Positions 21,641 to 34,243 of a stretch of 64,000 nucleotides of DNA are shown in pieces. This stretch comes from Lunularia cruciata (taxonomy: Eukaryota; Streptophyta; Marchantiopsida; Lunulariales; Lunulariaceae), in assembly GCA_948567375.1 (NCBI GenBank), contig OX419756.1, positions 30,146,333 to 30,210,332 of the forward strand. Reading direction: 5' to 3'. A program made the position numbers and the translations under genes. Below the pieces are notes generated by a model. The model had not been told where the DNA came from. It ran no database searches and saw nothing but the letters and a program-made list of their open reading frames with translations. Each line of letters begins with the position of its first letter. Position 1 is the first letter of the stretch.

Positions 21641-24600
21641 ATGTTGCATCATGAAGAAGAAGAATGCCAGAAGATCCAATCTATTTTTGACAAAACCAAA
21701 CAAGAGATGTTGGACTTTCAACTTCTTCATGAAGTTCAAGAAGCTTTGCAAGAACTCAAACAAAAGAAACGCAAAGGCCGGTGGCAAGGATATTTCTTGT
21801 CTCCGTTGTCAAAGAAGAAGAAAGACTCCAGCAGGTAGACATACTCATTATGACCCAGTACACTGACTTCCCCTAAAGTTGTAAAGGAAGTTGAATTTAT
21901 AAAGAAATTTGTGCAAGAAAAGACAACACAAATCCTAACGGAAGAAGGGTGTTAACATCTTCTATGCATGATTCCTCAATTTTCTTGATGGAATTTTGAA
22001 GAACACTCTGAGGGTGTTGAACCTCTTGCTTCTACTTGGGTTGAAGTCAACACAATCAGAAAAGAAGTAATTGTTGAAGAAGACCCCATGTTAAACTTGA
22101 CCAATTGGAACCCCTGGGCTATCAACATGACATCAAACCAGCCAATTCCTTGGTTCTATCAAGTTCAACTTTACCATAGCCAATTCCACCAAGTTGAACA
22201 ATGACTTTGCTACCTATCACCCACCACACCTATCAAAAGTACAAGGAGACAAAACAAGATGAAGTCCCCGATGAATTTGAAGAATTTGGAGTCATTTCCT
22301 TTGCTAATAAGGAACATGACTTGGCGGATTGCCTACAAATTTTCCGTAGTCTTCTCCAAAAGAAGGCTCGGAGTTGGTATACTCATGTAACCCAGAAGGA
22401 GTTTGTACCACGGACTAGGCAAATTTGAGAAACAATTTCTTGGAACAATTCCGGGAAGTTGATTATGACACGAGTGTCTTTGCAGCACTCAATGACTTGG
22501 ATAGAGGCAAGAAGGAGAAGTTGAGAGACTACTCTGAGCGGTTTATGGTGCTCTTGAACCAAGTCCCGAAGCAATCGGGTGTGGTGGGTTACTTTGATGC
22601 CCAAGCCATTACCTGGTTCTTGGGAGGACTTTCACCAAAGATTCGGATCTTTGCCAAGGAGAGGAATGTAACTTCCCTAGATAAGGTACTCAAACATGTT
22701 GCCCATTATGAGGCGGCTCACTCTCATTCTGCTGGTAATCAAAGAAATTGAGAGAAGAAAGGCAAGAAGCCCAAAAGAAGAGCTTCTTGCAGTACATCCC
22801 CTTCTTTGGAGGAATCCTCCACATCTTCAAGTTCTTCTTCAAAATCCGAAGAAGAATTAAAGCCAAGAAGAATACAAAGACGTGGAGGCAAGAAACCATT
22901 GAAACCCCAGCAAAGAGTGTACATAAGGCAAACAACAAGCTGGATGCTCTTATAAAAGAGTTTGCGGATTTTAAGATCTAGATGATTGGGGCAAGGACCA
23001 AAGAAAGCATCCATCATTTGGCAGATCCAACATATGGTGCACCATGTGTGGCAAGTCAGGTCATGCAAATACAGAATGCAATACTCGTAATGCATTTTTG
23101 GTACAGCAGATTGATTGGGTTTTGAGATGGAACCAAGAAGAGGAAGAGGAGGCGGTATACCAAACTCAAGAGGTATTGCCTCAGGCAAGCACATCGTACC
23201 AAGGTCTGAGGTATGGACCAAGGGAGTGTAACCCCAATGCTTTCCCACAAGGACCACTTATGAGCAACCAAAACCGACCTCCAAATATTGCACCGGGAGC
23301 ATGTTACAATTGTGGCTCAATGGGACATTTGTCTCCAAGCTGTCAAAAGCCAAGACGGCAAATTGGGTATGTTCCCCTGTGTGGGAATTGTAGAGGATTG
23401 GGTCATACAGGCAACCAATGCCCTCGTCTCCCAAACCCAAAGCTGCATGTGAAATATGTACCGATCCCAACCAAGCATGTTGTGCTCTAGGCAAAAGGAG
23501 ATATAATTGTAAATTGTATAACACTTGAGGAGGAGAGACCTCAAGAAGGGAGCCCGGCCTCTGAAGGTGAATGGTTGGACCTCAAAATTTTGAAGGTTGA
23601 GACATGTGCAAGTAAGAAGAAGTGTGATCCCAAGGAATTGAGTATGACCTCTTTGTCCTCACAAAAGGCGTAGAGACTGCGCCCAAAGTCAATCCTCTAT
23701 GCCAAGGAGGAAAAGATTCTAGCAAAAGCTAAAGCTAAAGCTTTGTGAAAAGAACTCAAGGAAGCAATACTCAGAACTTGGGAGATGAATTTGGAGGAGG
23801 AGACAAAGATGAAGCCTCTAGTTTTTTGAGCAGACATCAAATCCGAAGTGAAGGATTTGATCCAAGCCAAGGTGGGCCAACCCAAGAAACCTCAAGTTAA
23901 GACTAGTACTCCAATCACCATCAAGCGCTCCAAAGTCAAATTTGAACATGGTGAGACTTCAAACCCGAAGACAAAGGCAAAGAAGGTGAAATTGGGAGGA
24001 GTACCTCAATATGATATTGTAGCAGATTTGGCATCCACAAGTGCAAATGTCACATTCAAGCAACTATGGGAAGACAATAAGTTGTATAAGAAGTAGCTAA
24101 ATTCTGCCCTCAAGAAAGTAAGGGTGAGGTCTAAAAAAGACATGCCCGCTATTTATCGTCTTGAACAAGAAAAGCCAAGATCTCCCAAAGTTGATGCATA
24201 GATTGCAAGGTGCATGATCACATTGATACCCATTGATTTGGGTTCCAATGTGAATGTCATGGTCGAAGACATTGCAAATTGTCTGGGGTATCATATGTTT
24301 GAGCCAACCTCCCAAGTCTTGAAATTTGCTGACCAAACTAGGAGACGGCCATTGGGCATGCTGTCAAAAATTACCATGATCATTGGAGGGGTACTCTTTG
24401 AGTTGAGTTACATTATGTTACGACCAATGACCGAAACCGATTACAAATTGTTGATTGAAAGACCCTGGTTGTACAGTGCCCAAGTTGTGGTGGATTGGCA
24501 CCAGCAGAAGTTGCAGTTCAAGGACATTTTTTCCAAAGACTAGAAGTTGGTGACCGTGAGTTGGACAAAGGTTCCTCACCTCGGAAAAACCACTTCATCA

Positions 24601-24759
24601 AAAGACAAAGATGAATTCAAAGATTCATCATCTTTGTCTTCAGAAGACTCCAAAGACAAAGTCCAAGTCAACTACTTGGAATGCTACAAGGTAGAGATCA
24701 AAGACAAAGACCCATATGACACCCCCTTGGTGAAAACGACTTGGAGGAAGGGGGTTTGA
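21641..24759 (+). pseudogene. Element C gag-protease relic
   Basis: Collinear with A gag-protease. Readable pieces: 21641-21838 (gag N-terminus), 22201-22428 and 22425-22751 (capsid, FLEQFREVDYDTSVFAALND), 23044-23490 (zinc knuckles MCGKSGHANTEC, CYNCGSMGHLSPSC, CGNCRGLGHTGNQC), 23848-24096 and 24214-24543 (protease, with IDLGSNVN where the catalytic serine is replaced), and 24547-24759. Numerous stops and frameshifts separate them. Confidence 0.82.
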
Positions 24760-24794
24760 CTGCAGTTTGACTTGGATTAAGCTGAGTAAGCCAT

Positions 24795-26280
24795 GTGGAA
24801 GGAGTTATCAACCTTGATGACTATCAAGATGTTGTCTTGACTGAAGGAAAAAGTTTGAAAATTTCTAAGACAATCACTTTGGAGGAGTTGGCAAGATACA
24901 CTACCATGTTTATAGAATTCCAGGATGTATTTGGCTGGTCTATTGATCAAATGTTGAGTATTCCACGAGAATTTGGAGAACGCCGGATTGATCTGGTTGA
25001 AGGTGCAGTTCCGGTTTGGCAAAGACAATACCGCCTGAAACCAAAGTACTCACTCTTGGTCAAAGATGAAATTGATAAGTACTTAGGAGCCAGAATAATC
25101 TTTTTTGTCTTAAGCAGTGAGTATGTTTCCCCCATAGTCATTGTTCCAAAGAAGAAGACTAGGAAGATTTAAGTGTGCCAAGATTTTTGCAAATTGAATG
25201 CAGTCACAAGGAAGGATCATCATTTCTTGCCTTTTATTGATACCATTTTGGACCAAGTAGCTGGTTATCCTTGCTACAATTTTCTTGATGGACTTTCAAG
25301 GTATAATCAAGTATCCATCCGAGAAGAAGACAAGGATAAAACTACATTCACTACCAATTGGAGCACTTTTGCATACAATCAAATGCCCTTTGGGTTGTAT
25401 AATGCTCCCGCTACTTTCCAGCGGATGATGAATGCAATCTTCAAAGATTTTCTGCACAAATTTGTAGAAGTCTTCATTGATGATTTTTGTGTGTTGTGGC
25501 AAAGAGAAGTACATTTGGATTATCTTCACCAAACTTTTGAAAGATGTTGTTTTGTTGGTTTGTCATTACACCTGAAGAAATGCTTCTTTGCAATGAAGGA
25601 GGGAATTCTTTTGGCGCATCAGGTGTCCAGCCAAGGTATTGAAGTTGATGTTTAGAAGGTAAAAGTTATCTCAGCTTTGGAATCCCTAAAACACATCCAA
25701 GAGCTGAGAGCCTTCTTGGGACATGTTGGATACTATAGAAACTTTGTCTCAAACTATGCAGTCCTTGCTACACACCTTACAAAGCTTCTAAAGAGGTCCG
25801 AAGACACTTGTGGGAAGCAAAACAAGAAGAAGCTTTCCAAGTATTGAATATGAAACTGGTTGAAGCACCAATTATGAGGGCCCCAAATTGGGATGCCCCT
25901 CTTCACATATATATGGACACTTTGTCCATGGCAATCGGAGTTGTCTTAAGTCAGAAGGATGAGAAGAAGGACTATCCAATTTGTTATGCCAACCGACAAT
26001 TATCAATTTTAGAAAGGAACAATTTGACAACTGAAAGAGAAGCACTTGGAATGGTTTATGCCTGCAAGAAGTTTTGCCACTACCTACTGGGATATGAGCT
26101 TTTCTTCTATGGTGACCATTACGCATTATAACATTTGGTCAAGAAGGCGGATTTGTCCAAGCAAATTCCAAGATAGATCTTGTTGTTACAAGAATTCACA
26201 TACATGGTACAAGTAAGGAAGGGAGCCTTGCATTCAAATGCGGACTTCCTAAGACCAAGACCAAGACTTAGAAGTTAATG
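24795..26280 (+). pseudogene. Element C RT-RNase H relic
   Basis: RT pieces 24795-25172 and 25173-25655, separated by a stop. Motifs include GLSRYNQVSIREEDK, QMPFGLYNAPATFQRMMN and FIDDFCV. The RNase H piece at 25808-26131 contains YANRQLSILERNNLTTEREA. Collinear with A 7454-8842. Confidence 0.82.
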
Positions 26281-26334
26281 ATCAGTTTCTTGATGAAGAG
26301 TTGTATCATTTAATGGTCATGCAAAGTACAAGGT

Positions 26335-27315
26335 ATGTGGCTGAATATCACTATTTACATACTTGTCATTGTCTTGAGGGGCTGGACCCAAAGCAGAGAG
26401 CAGTCTTCCCCAAGAAGATGGACCGTACTAATTAAAACACAACATTTATATAAGATGGGCAAAGACAAACTACTTTGGAGATGTTTGGAGGCATACGAAG
26501 TTGGAGGATTCATTGAGTCCTTACACTCCAAAGCATCAAGAGGACACTATGCCCTCAAGAATACTGTAAAGAAAATCCTTTCAGTAGTGTATTGGTGGCC
26601 TACAATGTATAAAGATATGTATGCCTATATTCAAAGTTGTGATGCCTATTAAAGAACAAGAAAACCGACAGCTACTTCCCAATGGCCTTTGAGACTGATT
26701 TTGCCATTGGCTCCATTTGAGAAATGGGGTATTGATTTTGTGGGTCCAATTCAACCAGTGACTTGAGTCACAAGGAAGAGATAATCTTAGTATGCACCAA
26801 TTATGCTACCAAGATGGTAGAAGCAGAAGCAACATGGAGAGATGATGCGGAAAAAATCATAGAATTTTTCTTCCAAAACATCTTTTGTACGTTACAGGTG
26901 TCCTCTAGAATTAGTTAGTGATCGGGGAACTCATTTTTTGAACTCCATGGTGGAAGCGTAAACCAATACTTCCAGATTAAATATTGGAAAATGACTCCCT
27001 ATAATCCAAAATCAAATGGACTAATGGAGAAGGCCAATGGATTGTTGTGTAAAATTTTGAACAAGGTGATAGTCAATTATGCCTATGATTGGGATACAAA
27101 GTTACCTACAACTTTGTGGGCATACAAAGTGACTGAAAAGATTACCACCAACAAACTCTATATTTCCTAACATACGGATTGCATCCCATACTACTAGTTG
27201 AATTTGGAGTACCATCATATTGAATTCTTTGTGAGGAACAATTGTTGGAGGAAGAAAGCCAGGATCTTTGGATCCATCAACTGATGTGGTTAGAAGAGAA
27301 AAGGGACGATGCAAT
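26335..27315 (+). pseudogene. Element C integrase relic, first part
   Basis: HHCC-region piece (RGHYALKNTVKKILS, YIQSCDAY) followed by decayed core sequence. Broken at 27315 inside the coding sequence by solo LTR E; it resumes at 31066. Confidence 0.8.
27311..27315. repeat. Target-site duplication of E (left copy)
   Basis: GCAAT, repeated at 31066-31070. Confidence 0.88.
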
Positions 27316-30300
27316 TGTGACAACCCGGTAAATATCACTTTTGTGGTAATCAAGTAAGTAAAGTTTGTTCCCATAGAGATACAATTCAGAATTGGTCAAA
27401 TACAAAGTCAAATGTCACAATGTAGTCCTTCTTGATTTCATCTTTAATCCCTCAAGTAGCAACTACACCTAGAAGAGAGTAACAAGCACTGACTTGCAAT
27501 CTTGTCACAACAATTTGTCACACTTAATCACAACTCCATCAAATCTTTCCAAACAATCTTGATTGTGATGATTCAGATTCTCTTGAAAATGGCAAAACAA
27601 CTTCACCTCAAAATTGTGTTCCACTCCTCCACTGAAGGCACAACTTCCTTAATCAAAATTGCTTCACATCAACATTGCATTGCATTCACAAATGCAAAAT
27701 ACTACCAACACTACAATTCCTCTCAGATCTATCAAGGCATTGCTCCAATTGCACTTCACTAAGGATCAAACATACAAAATGAAAATCAAGGTTGTGGAAT
27801 CCAACATCCAACAAACACATTGACTTGCACTTTGAAATTCTCCACACACTCACAAACACAATCACAATGTTGATACTTGGAATCAAGCTCAAGTGACGAG
27901 CACTAAAATCAGCACTTTGCTTTATCTATTCTCAAAAATAATGAATACTAAACAACATATGACTACAAATGCTCCCTTTAAATAGTAAAGAAATCAATAA
28001 TTGCTAACAACTATACCATTTTACAACAACTATTCTAACCTACAGATCCGAAATGACAATGCACCTCTTCATATCTGCCTCTTCAAATCTCAAATATGTT
28101 TCTAATCCGATTCGATGTAAACCTCAACTTTGGCTTCCAAACCCAGGTTCCTTCAAGAATTTCCCCATCTTTAGGTCTTCTAATTCTACTCCTTACTCTT
28201 CTATTTCTACAATGTCTTCACTACAAACTATGATTGCGCTAGTAGGTAATCTATCTAACTCTTTATCTTCTAACCCACTCTTCTTTAATATCTCAAATGA
28301 CAACTCTGAAGACACCTGCACTCCTACTTCTACAACTTTGGGTCTTCTTACTTCTTGTATCTCACTACCAAGTTTGTCTAACTCCATCCTAACAAGATCC
28401 AACCTGAGACACACAATGTCTCAAACTTCTAACATCTTTCTATCTTTTTGTTCTTGTAGACAAATTAACAATTTGTTCAATTTCATGTCCTTCGCCTTTC
28501 TCTTGCACGTCTCCTATACCAACAATTTCAACTCATGCAATCTGGCTTCTTCCAGTTTACCTTCAACCTCTATGCTCAGCATTGCCTTGATTTCATTCAC
28601 CACTCCACTTACCTCATCGGCTTCTCCTTAGATCTTGAGCTTCTCCTTCTTTCTTTCTTTCTTCCTCCAATTTGTTGTGATACATCTGAAGCTTGTCCTT
28701 GAATTCAGCCTTCATGGCCTCCTTCTCCTTTTGATTCATAGTAATTTGCTCCTTTGTCACCCTCACCAATCCTTGCAATTGATCTTCTTCTCTATCGCGC
28801 TTGGCTAACTCTCGCTGCTAGGCTTGATCTTTCTCAACGGCCTTCTTCTTGAGACTTTCCAACTCCTGCTCCATTACCACGGTACTTGCCTTTGAATTTA
28901 TTAACTCTACTCGGGCATCAGCAATTTCTCCCTTCAGCATTGCAACCAATGTTGTCATCTTCTTGGCCTCCTTGTGACACTTTACTACATCCTCCCTCAT
29001 CACTTCAAAATGCTTACTCCAAAGAATCTCCTCCACCCAAAGTTCTTCGGCTTCCATCTCTACTCTCATTAGTTTACTTCTTAAAAATAAGGTTTCTGCA
29101 CTCCACTTCTTTACTACTACCAACTCATCTTGCACATCAAGATTGGCACTCACCATCTCTACTTTATTCTGTTGTAGAAACACTAATAGCATACCCATGA
29201 TGTTTGATAGATACTCTACTCCGTCATATTTCTTGTCCTCAGCTCGGCCTTCATCTTCTTCTTCAAACAACACTCCTTCTTGTACCTTACCCCAAAGTCA
29301 TGATCTTTGTACCCTCAAAGTTTCCCCATCCAAGCTTTCCTCTTCTTTTGTGATAACTTTACTGTGTCCCACCTCGGCTGCATGCACATTGTTCTTCCCT
29401 CTAGCAGTCTGTGGTCGTGCCACAACTTCTTCCTCCTTCTTCTCACCTCTATGTTCAATCATAGAGACCTCTAGACTCAGCTTCTTGATATCCACCATCT
29501 GCCTTTGGGTTTGCTAAACCTTTGCCTCACCTTCACTGCCGCTGCTTGATTCTTCACTTTGCAAAGTGAACTCTTCTTCTTCTCCTGACACTTCTCCCTT
29601 CAATCCGGTTTCCCCTTTGGACTCTTCTTCAGATTCCGGTGTTGATTCCGTCCTTTTCACCACCACCGTCAATGGGTTAAGCTTATGTACCTTTTGTGGC
29701 TGAACTGTTGCAAGGCAACTTCTCGACTTGGTTCTCTTTTTGGCCCTTGAGATCTCAATTGATACAATTCTCTCCTTCCCACTTTCCTTGTAGTACTCAT
29801 CCCCGTCTTGCACCCTCTCCATATAGTATCATTCATTTGCATCCGCCTCTTTCCGTAGATCCGGATGAAGGTCCAAGCGCATTTGGTTCCTTTCTTCCAA
29901 AGTCAGCAAGTTCAGCCCAAAATAAAAATGAGCTGCAAAGGGCATGAAATAATGCGGTGGCATATCCATTCTCCAACCCAAAATCATCTGCCCCACTCGT
30001 TGGTGTAGACATTTTGCCCAATCTATTGCCTCTCCTGCAAACATTTGGTGAAAGAACACCGCTTGTTGCATCATAACATAGGTAGTTTGCTTTGGCTTGA
30101 ACATTGCCATCATTGTGCTTACAATCCCTCTCCCTCTCGGGGTCTCTATAACTATCCACCTTATATTGTTCTTGGTGCAAGGTTGATTGAACAAGTTCCT
30201 CACTTTGGCAGTCTCTTTGAAGCATCACACTTCCGATATAAGGTGGTATCTCCTTCCTCTCTTGCTTCTCTCTCCAAGACTATTCTCCAATCCAACTCCA

Positions 30301-31065
30301 TCCATCCAGCCAGATTTCCCCCCATCACCTTGGGCTTTGGCCAATCCTTGGAGTTGCTTGCTTGCTATGATTTCTACCATGAAACTTGGAAAATTGAAGT
30401 TCCAGTTCTAGGCCAAGAATGTGATACAAAGTCTTGATAAGACTTTGATCTGTACCACTACTTCTAATCTACAAATTGCAAGTCCCCTCACTGCACTTTG
30501 CTTACTCACTTTTGGGGTCATCTTATGTTTCCTCACCCTCTTCTTGTGGAAGATCATTCTTGAGATCCTAACCCACTCTTCTTCATGCAGATTTGCAATT
30601 TGCATTACTTCAGGTAGACTCTGAATAGGGACAGGGTAGCATCTGGACATTGTGCTGCTCCCTCTTAGAACTCTTGATTTTATAGTCCTACACTGATTGG
30701 TCATTCTTCAGTTGTTTCGCTAATTCATCAGTCACCGATCTGTGGAGTTGTTTCTTGTCACTATCAAGACTTCTTGATCTCGAGGTCATTACTTTCTTCC
30801 CATGTAATTTTTTGATTGGCGGACTCCAAAGAAGGTTGTTACATGTTCTTTGGATCAAACTACACTGCTCGATATGAAGTCCCTTTGTCTTCCTCTCTTG
30901 TCCATCCCGGGTCCTTCAGTCTTGACCTGAGGTTGACTTTGGCTTTGGCCCCAAACACACGCTTCTTCTTATTTCTTTCCTGTTTAGCCCTCCTTTGGCT
31001 TTACTAACATACTTCTTCTTCCAAATTCCCTTCAAACTATCCAAAACCAAAAAATGTGGGTACTA
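27316..31065 (-). mobile_element. E: solo LTR (3.75 kb) of the coding-LTR family
   Basis: On the plus strand it begins TGTGACAACCCGG, the complement of the LTR end. It finishes with CCAAAAAATGTGGGTACTA, the complement of the start but lacking the final two bases of the expected TG end. It is flanked by GCAAT on both sides and interrupts the C integrase exactly, since the host reading resumes after it. No internal domain is present, so it is a solo LTR left by recombination. It resembles C's LTR more than A's. Confidence 0.87.
28193..30704 (-). pseudogene. LTR ORF in solo LTR E
   Basis: Minus-strand frame from ATG 30704 through 30203, 29822 and 29273 (all the same frame), with a shift before 28414. 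N-terminal basic part (VVVQIKVLSRLCITFLA); a conserved globular part (MMAMFKPKQTTYVMMQQAVF, PHYFMPFAAHFYFGLNLL, DLHPDLRKEADAN); an acidic hinge rich in ESEEES; and a coiled coil (28818-29273). It encodes the same protein order as the A LTR ORF at clearly diverged sequence. It reads through the site of the shared TAG in A, showing that the frame was open in an ancestor. Confidence 0.7.
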
Positions 31066-31390
31066 GCAATGCAAACCACAAAGGAAGTACAAAAACAAAG
31101 GAAGGTTAGGCACGATAAGAGAATCAAGCCTGTGGTTGTTTAGGAAGGTGACTTGGTGTTGTTATATGACAATTGCAGAATATTTTTTTTGGGCAAACTA
31201 CATTTAAGGTGGATGGGGCCATTCTGTGTTTTGCACATATATACCAATGGCTCTATTCAACTTGTAGACTTGGAAGGCAATCCTTTTGCCACTCTGAGTA
31301 AACGGGTAGAGAGTTGAAAATATTGGACCACGGACCCAAATTTGTATAAAGAACCGATTATTGGTGTTTGCAAGGACGCTCACGTTTGAT
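31066..31390 (+). pseudogene. Element C integrase relic, second part, and purine tract
   Basis: The host reading resumes at GCAAT with the integrase C-terminus (matching KVRHDQRIKPV in A) and ends at the stop 31388-31390. The purine tract before the LTR is decayed (GATGGATGGTGTA) relative to A. Confidence 0.8.
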
Positions 31391-31756
31391 GGATGGTGTA
31401 TGTAGTACCCACATTTTTTGGTTTTGGATAGCTTTTAGGAAATTTTGAAGAAGATGTATGTTAGTAGAGCCAAAGGAGGGCTAAACGGGAAAGAAATAAG
31501 AAGAAGTGTGTGTTTGGGCCAAACACAAAGTTGACATCGGGTCAAGACCACATGACCCGGGTTGGACAAGAGAGAAAGATGAAGAAGGGGACTTGTATTG
31601 GGCGGTGTAGCCTGATCCAAAGAACCTGTAACAAACTTCTTTAGAGTTGGCCAATCAAGAAAGTACGTGGGAAGAAAGTGATGACCTCACGATCAAGAAG
31701 TTCTTGATAGTAACAAGAAACAACCTCATAGAATTGGTGATTGGAGCGAAGAAACA

Positions 31757-32487
31757 AGTAATGTCGTGGCATATCCATTCTCCAACCTAAAATCACCTAC
31801 CCCACTTGTTGATGTAGACATTTTGCCCATCTACTCCTTCTTCTACAAACATTTGGTGAAAGAACACCGCTTGTTGCATCATGACATAGGTGGTTCACTC
31901 CGGCTTGAACATTGCCATCATTTTGCTTACAATCCTTCTCCGCTTGGAGTCACTATAACTATCCACCTTATACCTATTCTTGGTGCAAGGTCAATTGAAC
32001 GAGTTCCTCACCATGGCAGTCTCTTCTGAAGCATCACACTTCCAATAGAAGGTGGTACCTCCTACCTCTCTTGCTTCTCTTGCCAAGACTATTCTCCAAT
32101 CCAACTCAGTCCATTGAGCTAGATTTCCTCTCTTCTCCTTGTGCTTTGGCCCATCCTTGAATTACTCGTTGTGATTTCTACCATGAAACCTGGAATTGAA
32201 GTTCCAATTCTAGGCCAGGAACGTGATACAAAGCCTTACTAAGACCTTGATCCGTGCCACTACATCTAATCTACGCATTGCAAGTCCCCTCACCGCACTC
32301 TGCTTACTCATTTTTGGGGCCATTGTGTGTTTTCTCACCCTCTTCTTGTGGAAGATCATTCTCGAGATCCTAACCCACTTGTCTTCCTACAGATTTGCAA
32401 TTTTCATTACTTTGGGTCAACTCTGAATAGGGACAAGGTAGCATTTGGACATTGTGCTACTTCCTCACAAAAATCTCAATTTTATAG
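31757..32487 (-). other. Inverted segment inside C 3' LTR
   Basis: The outer parts of this LTR are in plus orientation, but this ~730-bp piece reads on the minus strand. Its plus-strand sequence matches the plus strand of minus-oriented LTR E (about 29955-30690), from the CATATCCATTCTCC region to the complement of the CTATAAAA box. At the right junction the LTR resumes in plus orientation at CATTTTCATCCGGATT, after loss of the part coding the FAAHFYFGLN block. Confidence 0.8.
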
Positions 32488-32488
32488 T

Positions 32489-34243
32489 CTTGTGCATTTT
32501 CATCCGGATTTGTGAAAAGAGGCGGATGCGGATGAATGATATTATATGGAGAGAATGCGAGACGGGGATGAGTACTACAGGAAAAGTGGAAAGGAGAGAA
32601 TTGTAGCAATTGACATCTTGAGGGCAAGAAAGAGAACTAAGCCTGAAAGTCAACAGTTCAGCCACAGAAGGTGCAGAAGCTTAACCCAAAGGTAGTGGTG
32701 GTGAAAATGAAGGAATCTACTCCAAAAGACAAAGAGGAGTCCAAAGGAAAACCCAAGTCAAAGGGAGAAGCGTTGGGAGGATAAGAAGAGTTCACCCTAC
32801 AAAGTGACAAATCAAGTAGTGGTAGTGAAGGCAAGGTGGAGGTTCAGCAAACCCAAAGACAGATGGAACATATAGGGAAGCCGAGTCCAGAAGTCTCTAT
32901 GGTGTGAGAAGGAGGAGGAAGAAGGAATCTTGGCACGTCTACAAACTGCCAAGGGGAAGAACAGTGTGCATGCAGCCAAGGTGAGGCCCAATAAAGTCAC
33001 CATGGAAGAGGAGGAGAGCTTGGATGGAGAAACCTTGAAAGTACAAAGATTGCAACTTTGGAGTAAGGTGCAAGAAGGAGTGTTGCATGAAGATGAAGAT
33101 GAAGGCCAAGCCAATGACAAGAAGTGCAATGGAGTGGAGTATCTATCAAAGGTCATGTGTCCGCTGTTGGTGTTCCTATAGTAGAAGAAAGTAAAGATGG
33201 TGAGTGCTAACCTCAATGTGTGTGATGAGTTGGCAATAGTAGAGAAGTGGAGTGCGGAAACCTTGTTGTTGAGAAGCAAGCTAACAAGAGTAGAGATGGA
33301 AGCCGAAGAACTTTGGGTGGAGGAGATTCTTTGGAGTAAGCACTCTGAAGAAATGAGGGAGGATTTGGTGAAGTACTATGAGGGAGCAAAGGAGATGACA
33401 ATGTTGGTCACAATGCTGAAGGGAGCAATTGCTGATGTGCAGTTAATACACTCAAAGGCAAGTGTAGGAGTAATGGAGCAAGAGTTGGAGAGTCTCAAGA
33501 AGAAGGCCGTTGAGAAAGATCAAGCCTGGTAGTGGGAGTAAGCTGAGCGTGGTAGAGAAGAAGATTGATTGCAAGGATTGTTGAGGGTGGCAAAAGAGCA
33601 AATTATTGTGAATCAACAAGAGAAGGAGGTGATGAAGGCTGAATTTGAGGACAAGCTCTAGATGTATCGCAATGAGTTGGAGGAAGAAAGGAAGAAGGAG
33701 AAGCTCAAGATCATAGGAGAAGCCAATGACATAGCCAGGGTGGTAAATGAGATCAAGGTGATGTTGAGCACGGAGGTCAAAGGTAAATTAGAAGAAGCCA
33801 GATTGCACGAGTTGAAATTGTTGGTGCAGGAGACACCCAAGATAAAGGCAAAGGACACGGAGTTGAACAATTTATTAATTTGTTTGCAAGAATGAGTAGA
33901 TAGAAAAATGTTAGAAGTAGGAGACAATGTGTGTCTCAGATTAGCTCTTGTTAGGACCGAGTTAGATAAACTTCATGGTGAAGTACAAGAAGTTAGAAGA
34001 CCTAATGTAGCAAAGGTAGGGATGCAGTTGTCTTTGGAGTTGTCCTCTAAGATATTAGAGAAGAGTGGGGTGGAAGATAAAGAATTAGATAAGGTACCCA
34101 CTAGTGCAATTGTAGTTTGTAGTGAAGACATTGTAGAAATAGAAGAGTTAGGAGTAGAATTGAGTAGACCTAAAGATGGGGAAATTCTCAAAGGAATATT
34201 GGGTTTGGAAGCCAAGGAAGAAGTTGACATCGGATTGGAGTAG
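32489..34243 (+). pseudogene. LTR ORF relic in C 3' LTR
   Basis: Plus-strand remainder of the LTR ORF after the inversion junction, beginning HFHPDL-stop-KEADADE and continuing through pieces 32930-33181, 33197-33532, 33662-33895 and 33908-34243 (end EEVDIGLE). Its N-terminal part lies in the inverted segment. Stops and frameshifts are common. Confidence 0.68.

Noticed and set aside
30045..30437. 130-codon plus-strand ORF in solo LTR E
   Set aside because: Antisense shadow of the minus-strand LTR ORF; the A counterpart shows no matching protein signature.
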